Assembly: GCF_040712315.1 (NCBI RefSeq)
Contig: NC_134015.1
Location: 9,444,945 to 9,508,944, forward strand
Direction: 5' to 3'
DNA: 64,000 bases
DNA from: Castanea sativa
Lineage: Eukaryota > Streptophyta > Magnoliopsida > Fagales > Fagaceae
The notes under the pieces are model-generated. The model had not been told where the DNA came from and did not search any database. It saw nothing but the letters and a program-made list of their open reading frames with translations. Each line of letters begins with the position of its first letter. Within the stretch, counting starts at the first letter, position 1. Positions 26,701 through 35,037 of this stretch are shown here, one piece after another. Both the position numbers and the translations under genes were made by a program.

Positions 26701-27101
26701 GAAAGTTGACTGAAAGTAGATGGGATTGTGGAGGAATTGAAGTCATTGTAGAAAAGATCAAGTTTTTGGAGGTGATGCAGGTTGAAAAGCTTGCTCTTAG
26801 GACTCAAAGGTCCATAGAGCCAACTATAACTCAAGTTTAGGTCAACCACTTGACCTGTCTTGGAATTGCATGTCACCCCATCCCAAGAACAACAATCGAT
26901 ATCGTTCTTCCAAGACCTCATCTTTGGATAAGAACCATGATATTGAACAAAATGATCAGATGACATTCCCTTTTCAAATTCTTGCCTTAGTTGCAGTAAA
27001 GAGGTGCTTTGGTCAGGGAGGCAGTGTTTTCTAGAGAAAGTACTAGAAGTATTGTGAGCATATGAAACGTAGAATAATAAACATGAGACAATGTATAACA
27101 T
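23788..27101 (-). pseudogene. LRR receptor-like protein (RLP) pseudogene
   Basis: Pieces in several frames together make a Cf/Ve-type RLP, a cell-surface LRR protein without kinase. They are: a signal peptide from Met at 27101 and an LRRNT-like region with paired Cys (DCCSWDGVTC, 26667-27101); a long extracellular LRR block with LxxLxLxxNxxxGxIP repeats (25639-26511); more LRRs at 24910-25152, 24569-24781 and 24150-24413; then a C-terminal LRR plus LCGFPL cap, a transmembrane helix (WIVVIIGYACGLVIGLV) and a short tail ending at 23788. Frame breaks occur near 26690, in 26510-26640, around 25165, 24800-24900, 24420-24480 and 24155. A 219-bp MITE sits inside at 25243-25461. Family members act in pathogen recognition with SOBIR1-type adaptor kinases. 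This copy cannot make the full protein. Confidence 0.88.
25243..25461. mobile_element. Mutator-type MITE inside the RLP gene
   Basis: The ends are long inverted repeats of roughly 95 bp, starting GAGTCCAAATC and ending GATTTGGACTC. Both arms contain a mirrored TTCACCTAATTAATTAAATA segment. The perfect 9-bp target duplication AGAATTGAT lies at 25234-25242 and 25462-25470. A 9-bp duplication is typical of Mutator-like elements. The flanking LRR coding text resumes on both sides, so it is a clean insertion into the RLP reading frame. Confidence 0.92.
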
Positions 27102-27661
27102 AGATGTTGATAATTGTTCCTCATTCTCATCATCTTAACAGAATATGGAGATTGAGTGTCAAGAAGAACGAGCATAAGATGATTTGATTTAGGAGAGAAG
27201 GATCACAGTATATAAGAGCAAATGATGGGGTGAAGTTAAAGCAAAATTTTAGCAATTTTTTTATTATTATAAAAAATGAACATAATGATATAATAGAAGG
27301 AGGACAAAAATGCCTTGTCTTGCTTGTCTCGTTCTTTTTTGCTCCATCTTTTTGGGTTTTTTTTAGGCAAAAATTACACTATTGGTCCTTAAAGTTTACC
27401 CTGTATATGCAATTGGTCCCTCAAGTTTGAAGCGAGCACAAGTAGTCCCTTAAGTTTTAAAACTGAGTTGTATTGGTCATTTTCTTAACTGCTGCTAACG
27501 GTGTTACTTATGTGTCTAACATAATAATGACTTAGCATTTTTTTAATGACATGACATGTTTTTAATTGAAAAAATTACAAACTAAATTTACACGTAGAAA
27601 AAAAATTCACAGGTAAATTAAAAAAAATTACTCTCTCTCTCTCTCTCAAGAAACAGACACC

Positions 27662-27800
27662 ATGCCTTCTCTCTCTTTCTTCTTTACTCTCACTCTCTCC
27701 TCCCTCCTCCAACTAACAACCTCACTCCCAACCCAATTCGGCGTCACATACTCCACCGCCACCTCCACCGCCAAGCCGCCGCTGCCGGACCAAATCAGAT
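27662..27800 (+). pseudogene. Captured N-terminus resembling GH17 beta-1,3-glucanase
   Basis: In the left arm of the element an ATG opens a hydrophobic signal-peptide-like stretch (LSFFFTLTLSSLLQL), then LPTQFGVTYST and a Pro-rich PPLPDQI. This resembles the start of plant GH17 glucan endo-1,3-beta-glucosidases (a secreted protein with a GVxYS-type first strand). Homology stops at about 27800. The right arm carries the mirrored copy (28530-28620) with its ATG region replaced by a GA microsatellite. The family assignment is tentative because only about 45 codons are present. Confidence 0.45.
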
Positions 27801-27851
27801 CAAACACAATACCCATACACAATATCCATACACACACACACACAAACAAAA

Positions 27852-28307
27852 TCAACCAGAGATTTCAATGGCCTTGACATCAGGTTTCTTCACCTCTACT
27901 TTGGGAACAGTAACAGTGAGAACCCCATTCTCCATCGCAGCCTTAATCCGATCCATCTTCACATTCTCCGGCAACCTGAAACTCCTCACAAACTTGCCAC
28001 TGCTCCGCTCGACACGATGCCACGTGTCATTCTTGTCTTCCTTCTCTGTCTTCCTCTCTCCACTAATCCTAACCACTCTGTCATCTTCGACCTCGAATTT
28101 CACTTCCTCCTTGTTTAGCCCAGGAAGATCGGCCTTCAACACTTGAGCTTCTAGGGTCTCTTTCCAATCAATACGAGTGTTGACAAAAGCAGAATTCTCT
28201 TTGGAAATTTGAGTTGGGAAATCCTTGAATGGGTCCCATACGTTTAGAGAAAATGGGTCGAAGATATTGCTGCGTTGGCCACCGAAGAAGCTTGGAATCA
28301 TCGACAT
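27852..28307 (-). CDS. HSP20: Class I small heat-shock protein (HSP20), intact
   Basis: A single-exon gene of 151 codons, about 17 kDa, the normal size for cytosolic class I sHSPs. It begins [10 protein letters not shown] with a class I N-terminal arm ([11 protein letters not shown]). The alpha-crystallin domain runs from about residue 45 to 136 and ends in GVLTVTVPK (128-136). The C-terminal I-x-I motif (IEI, 147-149), used for oligomer assembly, is present, and there is no organelle-targeting extension. These chaperones hold unfolding proteins during heat stress, without ATP. There are no frame defects. The gene sits wholly between the inverted arms of the element at 27366-28909 and has its own TATA box and heat-shock element, so it could be a mobile, heat-inducible gene copy. 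Expression is not demonstrated. Confidence 0.95.
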   Translation of the reverse strand: MSMIPSFFGGQRSNIFDPFSLNVWDPFKDFPTQISKENSAFVNTRIDWKETLEAQVLKADLPGLNKEEVKFEVEDDRVVRISGERKTEKEDKNDTWHRVERSSGKFVRSFRLPENVKMDRIKAAMENGVLTVTVPKVEVKKPDVKAIEISG

Positions 28308-28395
28308 TTTTGAACTTTGATGTTGTTGTGAAAAACTTCAGAAACTCAGATTTTTGCTGAAATTTTTTCGATGGTTGAAGGATTTGATGGTTGGA

Positions 28396-28403
28396 TATTT
28401 ATA
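28396..28403 (-). promoter_or_regulatory. TATA box of the sHSP gene
   Basis: TATAAATA on the minus strand, about 90 bp upstream of the ATG. This would give a leader of roughly 60 nt. It lies inside the transposon-like element. Confidence 0.7.
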
Positions 28404-28471
28404 AAGATGACTAAGAGGATTCTAGTGTAGTCTAGGCCTTGTTTTTTGTTTTGGGATTTTTGGGCTCTTTG

Positions 28472-28494
28472 GAACTTTCTAGCACCATTGAGAA
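28472..28494. promoter_or_regulatory. Five-unit heat-shock element (HSE)
   Basis: The plus strand reads GAA-ct-TTC-ta-GCA-cc-ATT-ga-GAA: five units spaced exactly 5 bp apart. Three are perfect and two have one mismatch to the alternating nGAAn/nTTCn rule for heat-shock factor binding. It lies about 70 bp upstream of the TATA box, the usual place in plant sHSP promoters. Confidence 0.75.
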
Positions 28495-28623
28495 CTATGT
28501 AGGAGCTACTTGGTGGGCATGTTTATAGGACCTGATTTGGTCCGGCGGCAGCGGCTTGGTGGTAGAGGTGGCGGTGGAGTATGTGACGCCGAGTTGGGTT
28601 GGGAGTGAGGTTGTTAGTTGGAG

Positions 28624-28655
<32 letters not shown>

Positions 28656-28909
28656 GTAATTTTTTTAAATTTACCTGTGAATTTTTTTTCCCATGCGTAA
28701 ATTTAGTTTGTAATTTTTTTAATTAAAAATATGTCACTTCATTAAAAAAATGCTAAGTCATTATTATGTTAGCCACATAAGTAACACCATTAACAGCAGT
28801 TAGTTTAACTCAGTTTTAAAACTTAAGAGACTAATTGTGCTCGCTTCAAACTTGAGAGACCAATTGCGCACACAGGGTAAACTTCAGGGACCAATAATGT
28901 AGTTTCGCC

Positions 28910-29195
28910 TTTTTTTTTTTTACATCCAGAAGAGGGATGGTATATGGACATGATTTAAATTGATTATATATAATTTATTTTTATATAAAATATATTTATA
29001 ATTTATTTATTTTTTATCCATTTTCTATTATCATCTCTCAAAATGTTTCTCTCTCTCAAGTCTGACTCTCACATAGCAATTTCCTTTTGCTTCTCCTTTT
29101 TTTTTTTTTTTTAGTAGTGCCAATAAAGCCATGTTACTAGGTATGAAAAAATGCCACCACCTCCCCTACCCCAAGTTATCATGTGCCAGTTTTCT

Positions 29196-29269
<74 letters not shown>

Positions 29270-30540
29270 TGTGCCGGTTTTCACTCACCCAAAGAGAAGA
29301 CGCGATGATATGATATCCATGCTCTAATCCTGGAAAAATTTGCTAAATATCATAATTTAAGGAAAATTTTGCTAAATAGCACCTGATCAAATTTATTTAG
29401 TTATGTAACACTTTTTTGGAACTCTAGTTTTTCAAACTTAAGTTTTCCAAACTCAAGTTTCAAGTATTATATTTGATCAAATTGCCATAACCAAACTCGA
29501 ATTTCACTTGAAACATGAGTTCGACAAACTTGAGTTCTAAAAAAAATATCACATAACGAAATAACTTTAGCCTAGTGCTTTTTTTCTAAATTATTCCTAA
29601 AAAAATGGTATTTTGCAAAAAATGCCTCTAATTGTGTCTTGCTTCAGTGTCATACTTATCTTATTGGATTTTAAAATATAATAAAAAATAAAAACTCTTG
29701 CTATCCTGAATCTAATTGGATATCAAGGCTATCAATATTGATTTGAAAAGGACTGATATAATTACATTTGTACATTTCGTCCAATTAAAATTAAAAATTA
29801 AAAAAAAAAATTAGTAACCAATTCTTAAAGGTTTTTTTAAAAATTCCCACCATGGAATTCTATAAAAATTGTTTTGACGTTGCTATCTTGGGCCTGTTTC
29901 TATTTTTATAGCTTAATTGTTGATTTTTTAAAAATAATTTAAACCATTATTTTTGGAATAATATTCGTATTGGACATCCCTGGTACTTGATTAATTCAAA
30001 ATAACAATCATCAACTATAAAATTAAGCTAGATTTTTCCAAAAATTGGCTTGCTAAATGCATACGTTAATGTGAATATGATCAGATAGTCTTCCCTGGAC
30101 TCCTCTTCCAAGCTGATTTGCTTATTACTTACCTAATTACATGTGCAAAAGGACACAAAGGAGCCCAATACCAAAGAAAATTGTGCAATGATTATAAATT
30201 TGTCAGTGGATAACTTTTAAGTCTGTAACCTTAGTCAAATTTCGCATCAACGACATATAGATGACTCCATTAATACACAAATAATTTAAAGATGGTGTTC
30301 TAATTAGTTCAATTGGTAAAGTTTTGAATGGTTGAATAAGAAATTTAGAGTTCAATTCCCACCTACAACAAAAAATGATTGATATCTTAGTCTAATAATA
30401 AAGAGCTCTTAAAAGCAAACATTCATTAACCATTGAATAAAAATTAATTAAAAAAATTAATATCTTATTGGACCGTGGTTTAAAGCATCTTTTATGTATG
30501 TGTGTTATTATTACAAAACGTGGTTTGTTATATGATATGA
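28910..30540. other. AT-rich intergenic DNA, (TA)n and SINE-like scrap
   Basis: A long TA microsatellite is listed separately. At 30295-30430 there is a tRNA-like SINE scrap (TTAGTTCAATTGGTAAAG ... GAGTTCAATTCCCACC ... CTTAGTCTAATAATAAAGAG). No gene is supported. Confidence 0.4.
29202..29267. repeat. (TA)n microsatellite, about 33 units
   Basis: An uninterrupted TA dinucleotide run of about 66 bp. It is bracketed by a near-duplicate ATCATGTGCCAGTTTTC / ATCATGTGCCGGTTTTC, so the array may have expanded within a small duplication. Confidence 0.95.
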
Positions 30541-30548
30541 ACATAATT

Positions 30549-30706
30549 GCTATTTGTTAAATACCAATGTGGTAGGTGGTCTAGTGGCCAAGCCTTTGGC
30601 CAATAAAACTTAGATCTCGGGTTTGAGTCTGTCTAATCCCCACTAGCGAGTGCATTAGTAATTATCTTCCTTTGTGTTATTTTATCTTTAACAAAAAAAA
30701 AAAAAA
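30549..30706 (+). mobile_element. tRNA-derived SINE of a second family
   Basis: A-box-like GTGGTCTAGTGGCCAAG and B-box-like GGTTTGAGTCT are separated by a tRNA-like distance, followed by a unique tail and an A16 run. A 9-bp repeat AACATAATT occurs at 30540-30548 and right after the poly(A) tail at 30707-30715. It is not a functional tRNA: no acceptor stem closes and the element runs on to poly(A). Confidence 0.65.
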
Positions 30707-31274
30707 AACATAATTATTAATTTGTTACAATTATTTACCATTTGAAAAGACCAATATTGATTTCAATAGCATTGGATTTGAAACTTATATTGTTTGTTTT
30801 ATAATGATTACTTTTTATCATCGTATTCTAAATCATTGATGAGCTTCCTTCAAAAAGGGGACACAAATTGATGGGCTTCATTTTTGCATATGCTTGGATA
30901 CAAAAATCTCTAATTCAATAATAAGAAACTTTATACCAAAAAAAAAAAACCTTTATGAGTTGATTACTTTTAGAGATAATCGCTAGTAATAATAGTCATT
31001 TCTCATTAGACTAAAATTTCCAAATCTGTTGAATTGTAACCCATGTTTATGGCAGTTTTTTTTTTTTTTAACCTCAAATTTTTAAAGTAAAAATGTGTTT
31101 TTGTCAACTTTCAACAAATTAGAAAATAAGTAAAAAGCTAATCCAAATACCCATAATAATTATTTATAATATCACTGTTGAAGATGAGCTTTTTTTTTGT
31201 GGATAAAATAAGCTATTGTTAGAACTCTAGAGACCCAACTTTTCTCATAACTTGTTAAAGTAATTGATTGTGAG

Positions 31275-32171
31275 TATAGTTGTCAGTATTGTACGATACG
31301 CGATACATATCATATCGTGTACAAAAAATTTTGTATTGTAAGTGTTTCTGAATCGCCCGAGATATAAATGTGCATTGTAAGAATCATATCGTATCAATGA
31401 ATCGTATGATATGTACAATACATAGACATGGGGATTTAAAATGGGTTTTTTGTTAAAATTTGTGGTTTTATTTGATTTAAACAAGTTGTTATACTTTTTT
31501 AATCTAAAATTATTAGGAAACTTAATTGAGTCTAATTAAATAGCAAGTCCATGAGTTTTTTTTTCCTTCCTTCTCTTTTTCCTACAAAATTTAAACTATA
31601 CTCATAGCACTCACTTTCATATGTGCAAATTTATTTTCTATGCTATTGATAATGTATTATATGAAAATATAATTATTTTTTATTTTTTTATTATTATTAT
31701 TATGAGTCTAAAAATCTAGAATTCCAAGAAAAAATATAAAGAAAAAATTATTAGAATAAAAAAAAAGTAAATGTTGATAATAATGAAGAAATTATCTATA
31801 AAAAATAATTTTGTAAGATGTTGAATATGGTGATAACTTTGACTTATATAGAGTTGATTAGCCAAGATGATGAAAATATATTATTATTTTGGTTCATATA
31901 TCACGTATTATCACTTCTGAGTTTAATAAATTTGAACGCTTATGTTATAAACATAAGTTAATTTGATTTATTTAGTTAGCTTTGTTAAATTTTATTAGAT
32001 AAGTAATTTATTAAATTGGTCATTAGTTGAAAATATTTTGAATTTATAATGAATATACCTTTTATGTGTATATCTATTATTATTTTATAATTTTATTAGG
32101 TGTTTGTGTACCGATACAAAAAAAAAAAATTAAAAATCAATTTACGATACTATTCATGATTTGACAACTAT
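31275..32171. mobile_element. Mutator-like non-autonomous element, 0.9 kb
   Basis: It begins TATAGTTGTCAGTATTGTAC and ends (read inward on the minus strand) ATAGTTGTCAAATCATGAA. It is flanked by the perfect 9-bp direct repeat GATTGTGAG at 31266-31274 and 32172-32180. Near the ends are TACGATAC/GTATCG-rich stretches. The centre is AT-rich with no transposase. The 9-bp duplication suggests the Mutator superfamily; the terminal repeat similarity is short. Confidence 0.75.
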
Positions 32172-32180
32172 GATTGTGAG

Positions 32181-33260
32181 CAGTGAGTTTATATAAAAGT
32201 GATTATCAACTAAAACCACCATTTAGTTGTAAAAAAATGTCATGGCAAAAGTTATGTAGGTAGGAAAGTTGCATTGTTAATGGATCATGAAAGAAACCTT
32301 ATGAAAGTAATTGAATTATAAGAAATAACAAACCGGTGGAACCCTGGACATGGACAACTAATTAATGATGATTCTTTCTTGAAATCTTGTTCTGTTTCTC
32401 AAATCTTTTTGCATTTTAGGTCAATTAGTGCTTTGAACTTGATAATTTCTTGAACCCAATTGTGAGGGAAAGCTTTTCCTGATACCTCAAAAGTCAATAA
32501 TATCTAGCCATTGCACTGCCATCACCTTGACGCAGTAATAAATAAGGATTTATTTCCCAATCAAACAAACTTTGCCTTGTTAAAATGTTCAGCTGTCCCA
32601 GTGTGCTTGTTGCTGATTATCTCTTATCAACAGGCTTAAAGGATTGAATTTTTTTTTTTTTTTTGTTGAGAAAAAGGATTGAAGAATTTAAAGCACTGCT
32701 GCTGCTGAAAAGTTCTTTAAATGAGTTGCAATATATGAAGTGCAAAGTAGTTATTTATATTAGAGGGATTAATAATTTTTATTTGATTAATAATTTTTTT
32801 TTTTTGGTAAAGTAATTAATGAATGGAAAAGTTAGCAAATGTGCTAAAAGCATTGGCTTAAAAATTATTTTAAAAAACTTTTTATAGAAAAAGAAAAATT
32901 AATTGATTTTTTTTTCCAACTTTTTATATTTCTTAAAAAGCAGTATCAAAACTTTCTTAAATGACCCATTAACCAAGAGTTTGAAACTTAAGATTATATT
33001 TTAGCTTGAGACTTGGCCCAACTGAAAATAATTCCTGACTCTGCCATTGTATAGCTCTAACGGTCTTGGTGTCATCCCCATCTCCACTCTTCCTACTTTG
33101 GTTTCACAAGCCGGGTTAGGCCCAAGTCATTCTCTTAGTAAATTCGTATTATTCAACGAAAAAAAGTGGCAAATTGTTTTCACGATAGTGACCTTTAAGT
33201 CATAGACTTTTGGCCTTTCCGGAGGTTAAAATTTTTTTTTAATTTAAAAAAAGCCTCAAT
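32181..33260. other. Intergenic DNA left of the inverted LOX tail
   Basis: No gene seen. T/A runs are common. The last part (about 33160-33260) may be diverged LOX-neighbourhood sequence, but I could not align it securely. Confidence 0.3.
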
Positions 33261-33374
33261 GATAAGAAGTGGAAAAACCGAGTTGGACCAGTGAAAGTGC
33301 CATATACTTTGCTCTATCCCACTAGTGAAGGTGGACTTACTGGCAAGGGAATTTCCAATAGTATCTCAATCTAA
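33261..33374 (+). pseudogene. Orphan C-terminal tail of a 9-LOX, inverted
   Basis: Thirty-seven codons plus TAA on the plus strand give the very end of a 9-LOX, starting [20 protein letters not shown] and ending NSISI-stop. Relative to LOX-C the only clear changes near the end are Pro to Ser in GIPN and Val to Ile. No upstream exon 9 sequence precedes it. Downstream, 33375-33510 matches the LOX-C 3' flank. It therefore marks an inverted duplicate whose 5' part has been deleted, and it lies tail-to-tail with LOX-C. Confidence 0.88.
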
Positions 33375-33516
33375 AGCTTCTCTACTTGGGTTGTACTTAG
33401 CTAAAATTCTACGTTTTTCTTTCTTCTTTTTTGACAACTTATGCTATGAATAATTTATTTAATTTCTCCTTAATAAAGATGAGTAGCTATGAAATAATCT
33501 AATGCTATATGCTTTA

Positions 33517-33740
33517 AGGTGTATTTAGATACTGCTTATTCGCAGAAAATTAAAAATTGAAAACTTATTGCTGAAAACACTGTAGCAAAATAATTTTTAA
33601 AAGTGTGAATAGTGTTGTAAAACCCAAATTTATCTAAAAATTTGTGTTTTGCTGACTTTTGTGAGTTTGTGAACAATACCCATAGAACCCACTAAAAAAA
33701 CGAAGACGCATAGATTGGGCAAAACGCCTAATCCAAACGC
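33517..33740. mobile_element. hAT-type MITE in the duplicated LOX 3' flank
   Basis: The ends are AGGTGTATTTAGATA and (inward, minus strand) GCGTTTGGATTAGG, related to the GGGTCCGTTTGGATA termini of the MITEs near 52107 and 56517. The flanking 8-bp repeats are ATGCTTTA (33509-33516) and ATGCTTAA (33741-33748). The corresponding LOX-C 3' flank (about 34895-34905, minus strand) reads ATGCTTTTAAACTTC without the element. That is a natural empty site. Confidence 0.75.
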
Positions 33741-33748
33741 ATGCTTAA

Positions 33749-34500
33749 ACTTCTTTCTTGGGGGTGTATAAAACTAAAGAACCTTATCAAACAATTAGTA
33801 TGAAATGTAGAAAAGCATCATTGATTGCAAAATGCTGATAAAAATGGAGAAGCTTGGAATTATCCATTAGCACATTAACCACCAATTGCATTGCATTTTC
33901 TTTAATAGCTCCATGTAAATAAATTCAGAGTTGCTGCAGCTTGGTCAAAATGTGTGGCTCAAGTTTTTGCACTTTTAGTTTTCTTTTTTTTTTCTTTTTT
34001 TCTTTCTAAAAGGTACCAGTTAAGATGGAAGGCCAAGTTGTTGTTACAACAATAGGAGATCAGTTTAATAATTAAATAAAAAAAAATATAATAATGCTTA
34101 AGCAAAAAACTATGCATGAATATGATTTTCCTCCATACCTTTCAAAGAGTTATATGGCTCTAAGCTTTGTTACAATTTCAGGAGTTGTGCTAGAACCACT
34201 AAATATTGCACAACTTTGTGCCACGACTCGCCACATGACGAGTTGTAACTTTTGAAAGAGTGTGTGTGGGCCATGTGAGGACACACCTTCACCAGTTACA
34301 ACTCACCACGTGAAGAGTTGTAGCACAAAGTTATGCCCCTTTTTGTGATTCCAGCGTTTTCCACAATTTTAGTGATAGCAATCTGGTAGAAGCTGAACTG
34401 GTGGCCCTGATGTGACTGATTATTTGTTGCCCTCATAAGACTGTAACACGTTAGCATTTTGCAATCAATGATGCTTTTTTGCATTTCATACTAACGCTCT
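33749..34500. other. Inverted duplicate of LOX flanks
   Basis: 33749-33838 mirrors part of the LOX-C 3' flank (about 34450-34500 and 34850-34900). 33840-34440 mirrors the LOX-B upstream segment at 21535-22010. A MITE at 34182-34362 is embedded in it. No gene other than the LOX tail is seen. Confidence 0.6.
34182..34362. mobile_element. Mutator-type MITE, 181 bp, with known empty site
   Basis: A fold-back element whose arms contain GCACAACTTTGTGCCACGAC and, inverted, GCATAACTTTGTGCTACAAC. Its termini start with GGA/GGAA on both strands. It is bounded by ACAATTTCA (34173-34181) and ACAATTTTA (34363-34371), a 9-bp duplication with one mismatch. The paralogous copy at 21535-21610 reads ACAGTTTCA once with no insert, which directly shows the insertion boundaries. 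Confidence 0.85.
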
Positions 34501-35037
34501 GTTTGTTTCAACAATGATGTTTTCTAAAAAATGAGTTATTTTCTAAAAAACATTTTCTATAAAACTATCTCATTTTCCCATGTTTGGTAGCAACTTTAAA
34601 TAAGTTGAAAAAAAATTTCTTAACTTCCCTTATTTAACTTGCTGTGAGATAGAGTTGTTTTCCAAAAAAAATTTAATGGAAAACAATCTCTAAAAATAAG
34701 CTATACTTTTTATGTTGACCAAAGATAATTTTCCTTTGACTCATCTTTTTTTATGCTACCAAACACTGAAAAATAAGGAAAACTATTTTTACACAAGGTT
34801 TCTATTGACAAGATAACCAAATTGTCATCGTCATTGTCTCCAAGATAGCCTTTGGTAAGGTTCTTTAGTTTTAAACACCCCCCGAGAAAGAAGTTTAAAA
34901 GCATGTAGGGTTAGATTATTTCATAGCTACTCATCTTTATTAAGGAGAAATTAAATGAATTATTCATAGCATAAGTTGCCAAAAAAGAAGAAAGAAAAAC
35001 GTAGAATTTATCTAAGTACAACCCAAGTAGAGAAGCT
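34501..35037. other. LOX-C 3' flank with a probable small transposon
   Basis: About 34500-34780 (GTTTGTTTCAAC ... AAAACATTTTC ...) interrupts the homology between the two inverted arms, so it is probably another non-autonomous element, with no clear duplication. 34840-35037 is the LOX-C 3' region that is mirrored at 33375-33790. Confidence 0.45.

Larger units (their letters stand above)
27366..28909. mobile_element. Mutator-like element carrying a small heat-shock gene
   Basis: Two long inverted arms (27366-27800 and 28530-28909, about 435 and 380 bp) start GGCAAAAATTACACTATTGG and GGCGAAACTACATTATTGG (the latter read on the minus strand). They match base by base over most of their length. 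The outside neighbours are T-rich: T8A on the left, then T12A on the right. This is compatible with a 9-bp T-rich duplication blurred by slippage. The arms include a glucanase-like gene start. The 729-bp centre holds an intact class I sHSP gene and promoter. There is no transposase, so it is non-autonomous and Pack-MULE-like. The alternative is an unrelated inverted duplication around the gene, but the matching GGC/GCC termini favour a transposon. Confidence 0.75.

Noticed and set aside
27646..27855. Val/Cys-rich open frame on the minus strand
   Set aside because: It is antisense to the captured glucanase-like start and includes the CA repeat near 27831-27842.
30549..30706. tRNA-like A and B boxes
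   Set aside because: There is no foldable acceptor stem, the sequence continues to a poly(A) tail, and it is flanked by a short direct repeat, so it is a SINE. The same applies to the other tRNA-like pieces at 12743-13131, 19740-19830, 49280-49340 and 56768-57260.
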